The translations under genes were made by a program, and so were the position numbers. A model generated the notes under the pieces. The model did not search any database. It was not told where the DNA came from and saw only the letters and a list, made by a program, of their open reading frames with translations. A stretch of DNA of 64,000 nt. Origin: Moringa oleifera (taxonomy: Eukaryota; Streptophyta; Magnoliopsida; Brassicales; Moringaceae). The stretch's first letter is position 1; each line of letters starts with the position of its first letter. Shown in pieces: positions 63,015 to 64,000 of the stretch. The DNA is taken from assembly GCA_021397835.1 (NCBI GenBank), contig JAJFZO010000609.1, positions 4,838,001 through 4,902,000 on the forward strand, written 5' to 3'.

Positions 63015-63953
63015 TCAAAAAGAAATTAAGGTCAGTGTATCCATGTGAGTATGGAAATAGTTCCTCAACTTCAATCGTAGAACTTGAATAACTCATGCTT
63101 TTCTTGATTCAACTGTGGTTTATGGATTTCTTCTCTGCTAAAAAAAAGCTGTAAACAGGCTTATGATATGAGAACCTTGTTTCCCCACGAGCATAAAATA
63201 GTTGATTCAGGCCTTTCCTATACCAGAGTATATGATCACACCTGGATGAAAAGGGCACAATTAGACACTAACTTTACAGAATTGAATACACAATATGGTC
63301 CACATTATTTCACATGCTCACAATCATGTAATACAAGGCTAATATGATTTCATTGTAAAAGATATGTCACAAATTACCATGCAGGCATTCTTGGCTTCTC
63401 CATTGGATGCCTATCATCACATACATAACTGTCTGAATATTGGAATACTTACAAGTGGGAGGAAAAAATATCTTCCCTTCATTCCATTCCTTGAACACAC
63501 GCCTGCTCTGTCCATAGCTGTAAGCAAAAATCATCAAAAACCATCGAATTTTAGATTGAGCACATTTAAAAGTAGATTGAAAAGAGGAAATTCTGAAAAT
63601 TCAGAAAGAACATCACAAACAAATAAGCATGCCTAGTCACGTCATTCTCTAACAATGCTCTCCAATTGAACATCTCAACAAAAGCCTTTGTAAAGCAATA
63701 AGACAATGCAATCCACTAATTCAAGTCACCAAGCCAAACAATTCGATTGGACTAGGACAAATATGACAGAATTTAAGCTACGTAAGCTAGAACGCTACAG
63801 ATATTGATTCATTAGCTAAGTATAGACGAGCAAATAGTGAGAGTAAAGGCTTTATTCATGGTCGAGAATTGTTTGAAGAGAGTTCTCATCTCCCATGCCA
63901 TTTAGAAACCTTTTCTTCCTTATGATCTCCATAACATCTAAATGAAACTTCCA
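63015..63953 (-). pseudogene. Inositol polyphosphate 5-phosphatase, C-terminal half, broken
   Basis: Exons in transcript order: about 63,855-63,953 (DVMEIIRKKRF...TILDHE), about 63,641-63,745 (RIVWLGDLN-stop-WIALSY...LLEND), 63,378-63,517 (VFKEWNEGKIFFPPT), and about 63,015-63,241 (CDHILWYRKGLNQLF, ARGETRFSYHKPVYS, ending EVEELFPYSHGYTDLNFF). The family removes the 5-phosphate from inositol phosphates and phosphoinositides. Both signatures are damaged: WxGDxNxR is cut by TAG (63,716-63,718), and PAWCDR reads PAW-CDH. There are further breaks. A 2-base loss after KYSN shifts frame in exon 3, and a second shift precedes RVF. TGA lies at 63,109-63,111. The donor after DHE reads ATAAAG instead of GTAAAG. 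The normal C-terminal stop after LNFF is out of frame by one T. Upstream exons lie beyond the window. Confidence 0.85.
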
Positions 63954-64000
63954 TTATAGTTGTGTACCATGCCCTGATTTTCACACAGTCTAGTTTGAGA

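Overview
This window is repeat-rich, AT-rich, intron-bearing nuclear DNA from a flowering plant. The evidence is a CACTA (En/Spm-type) transposon with a Ulp1/C48-like protease remnant, plant-type fimbrin exons, plant-type inositol polyphosphate 5-phosphatase exons, and a long degenerate plant-telomere-like (CCCTAAA-related) array. I could not identify the species. No complete intact gene is visible. I recognised no rRNA, tRNA or CRISPR array, but I did no covariance-model search.

Layout. 1-4.5 kb: a foldback-like element with long inverted terminal arms and a nested inner inverted repeat. 4.5-9.1 kb: AT-rich DNA with TA microsatellites, a possible CACTA-type end, a second inverted-repeat pair and one unrecognised coding remnant. 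9.2-16.7 kb: a degenerate telomere-like array of about 7.5 kb, interrupted by a 0.65 kb hAT-like insertion. 16.7-29.6 kb (copy A) and 32.0-61.3 kb (copy B): two copies of one segment. In order it holds a telomere-like scrap, A-rich low-complexity DNA, eroded minus-strand exons, three degenerate units of about 0.65-0.75 kb, and an array of about 410-bp units (about 14 in A, about 45 in B). Copy B is split at 34,277-39,606 by a 5,330-bp CACTA element with a perfect 3-bp target duplication. Copy A keeps the empty site at 19,310-19,312. 29.6-31.97 kb: single-copy DNA with exon-like pieces. 61.3-64.0 kb: a minus-strand fimbrin fragment directly behind the 3' end of a minus-strand 5-phosphatase pseudogene.

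How it fits together. Every cellular gene fragment with a readable frame between 18.5 and 64 kb lies on the minus strand and keeps introns. The most unusual signal is in the 410-bp array. On the minus strand many units carry an acceptor-like site, a 93-nt open stretch and a donor-like site, as a symmetric phase 1-1 exon. The candidate last fimbrin exon (61,273-61,369) ends in the matching phase. The array may therefore be a multiplied exon-intron cassette behind fimbrin. This is inference from the sequence alone and needs transcript evidence.
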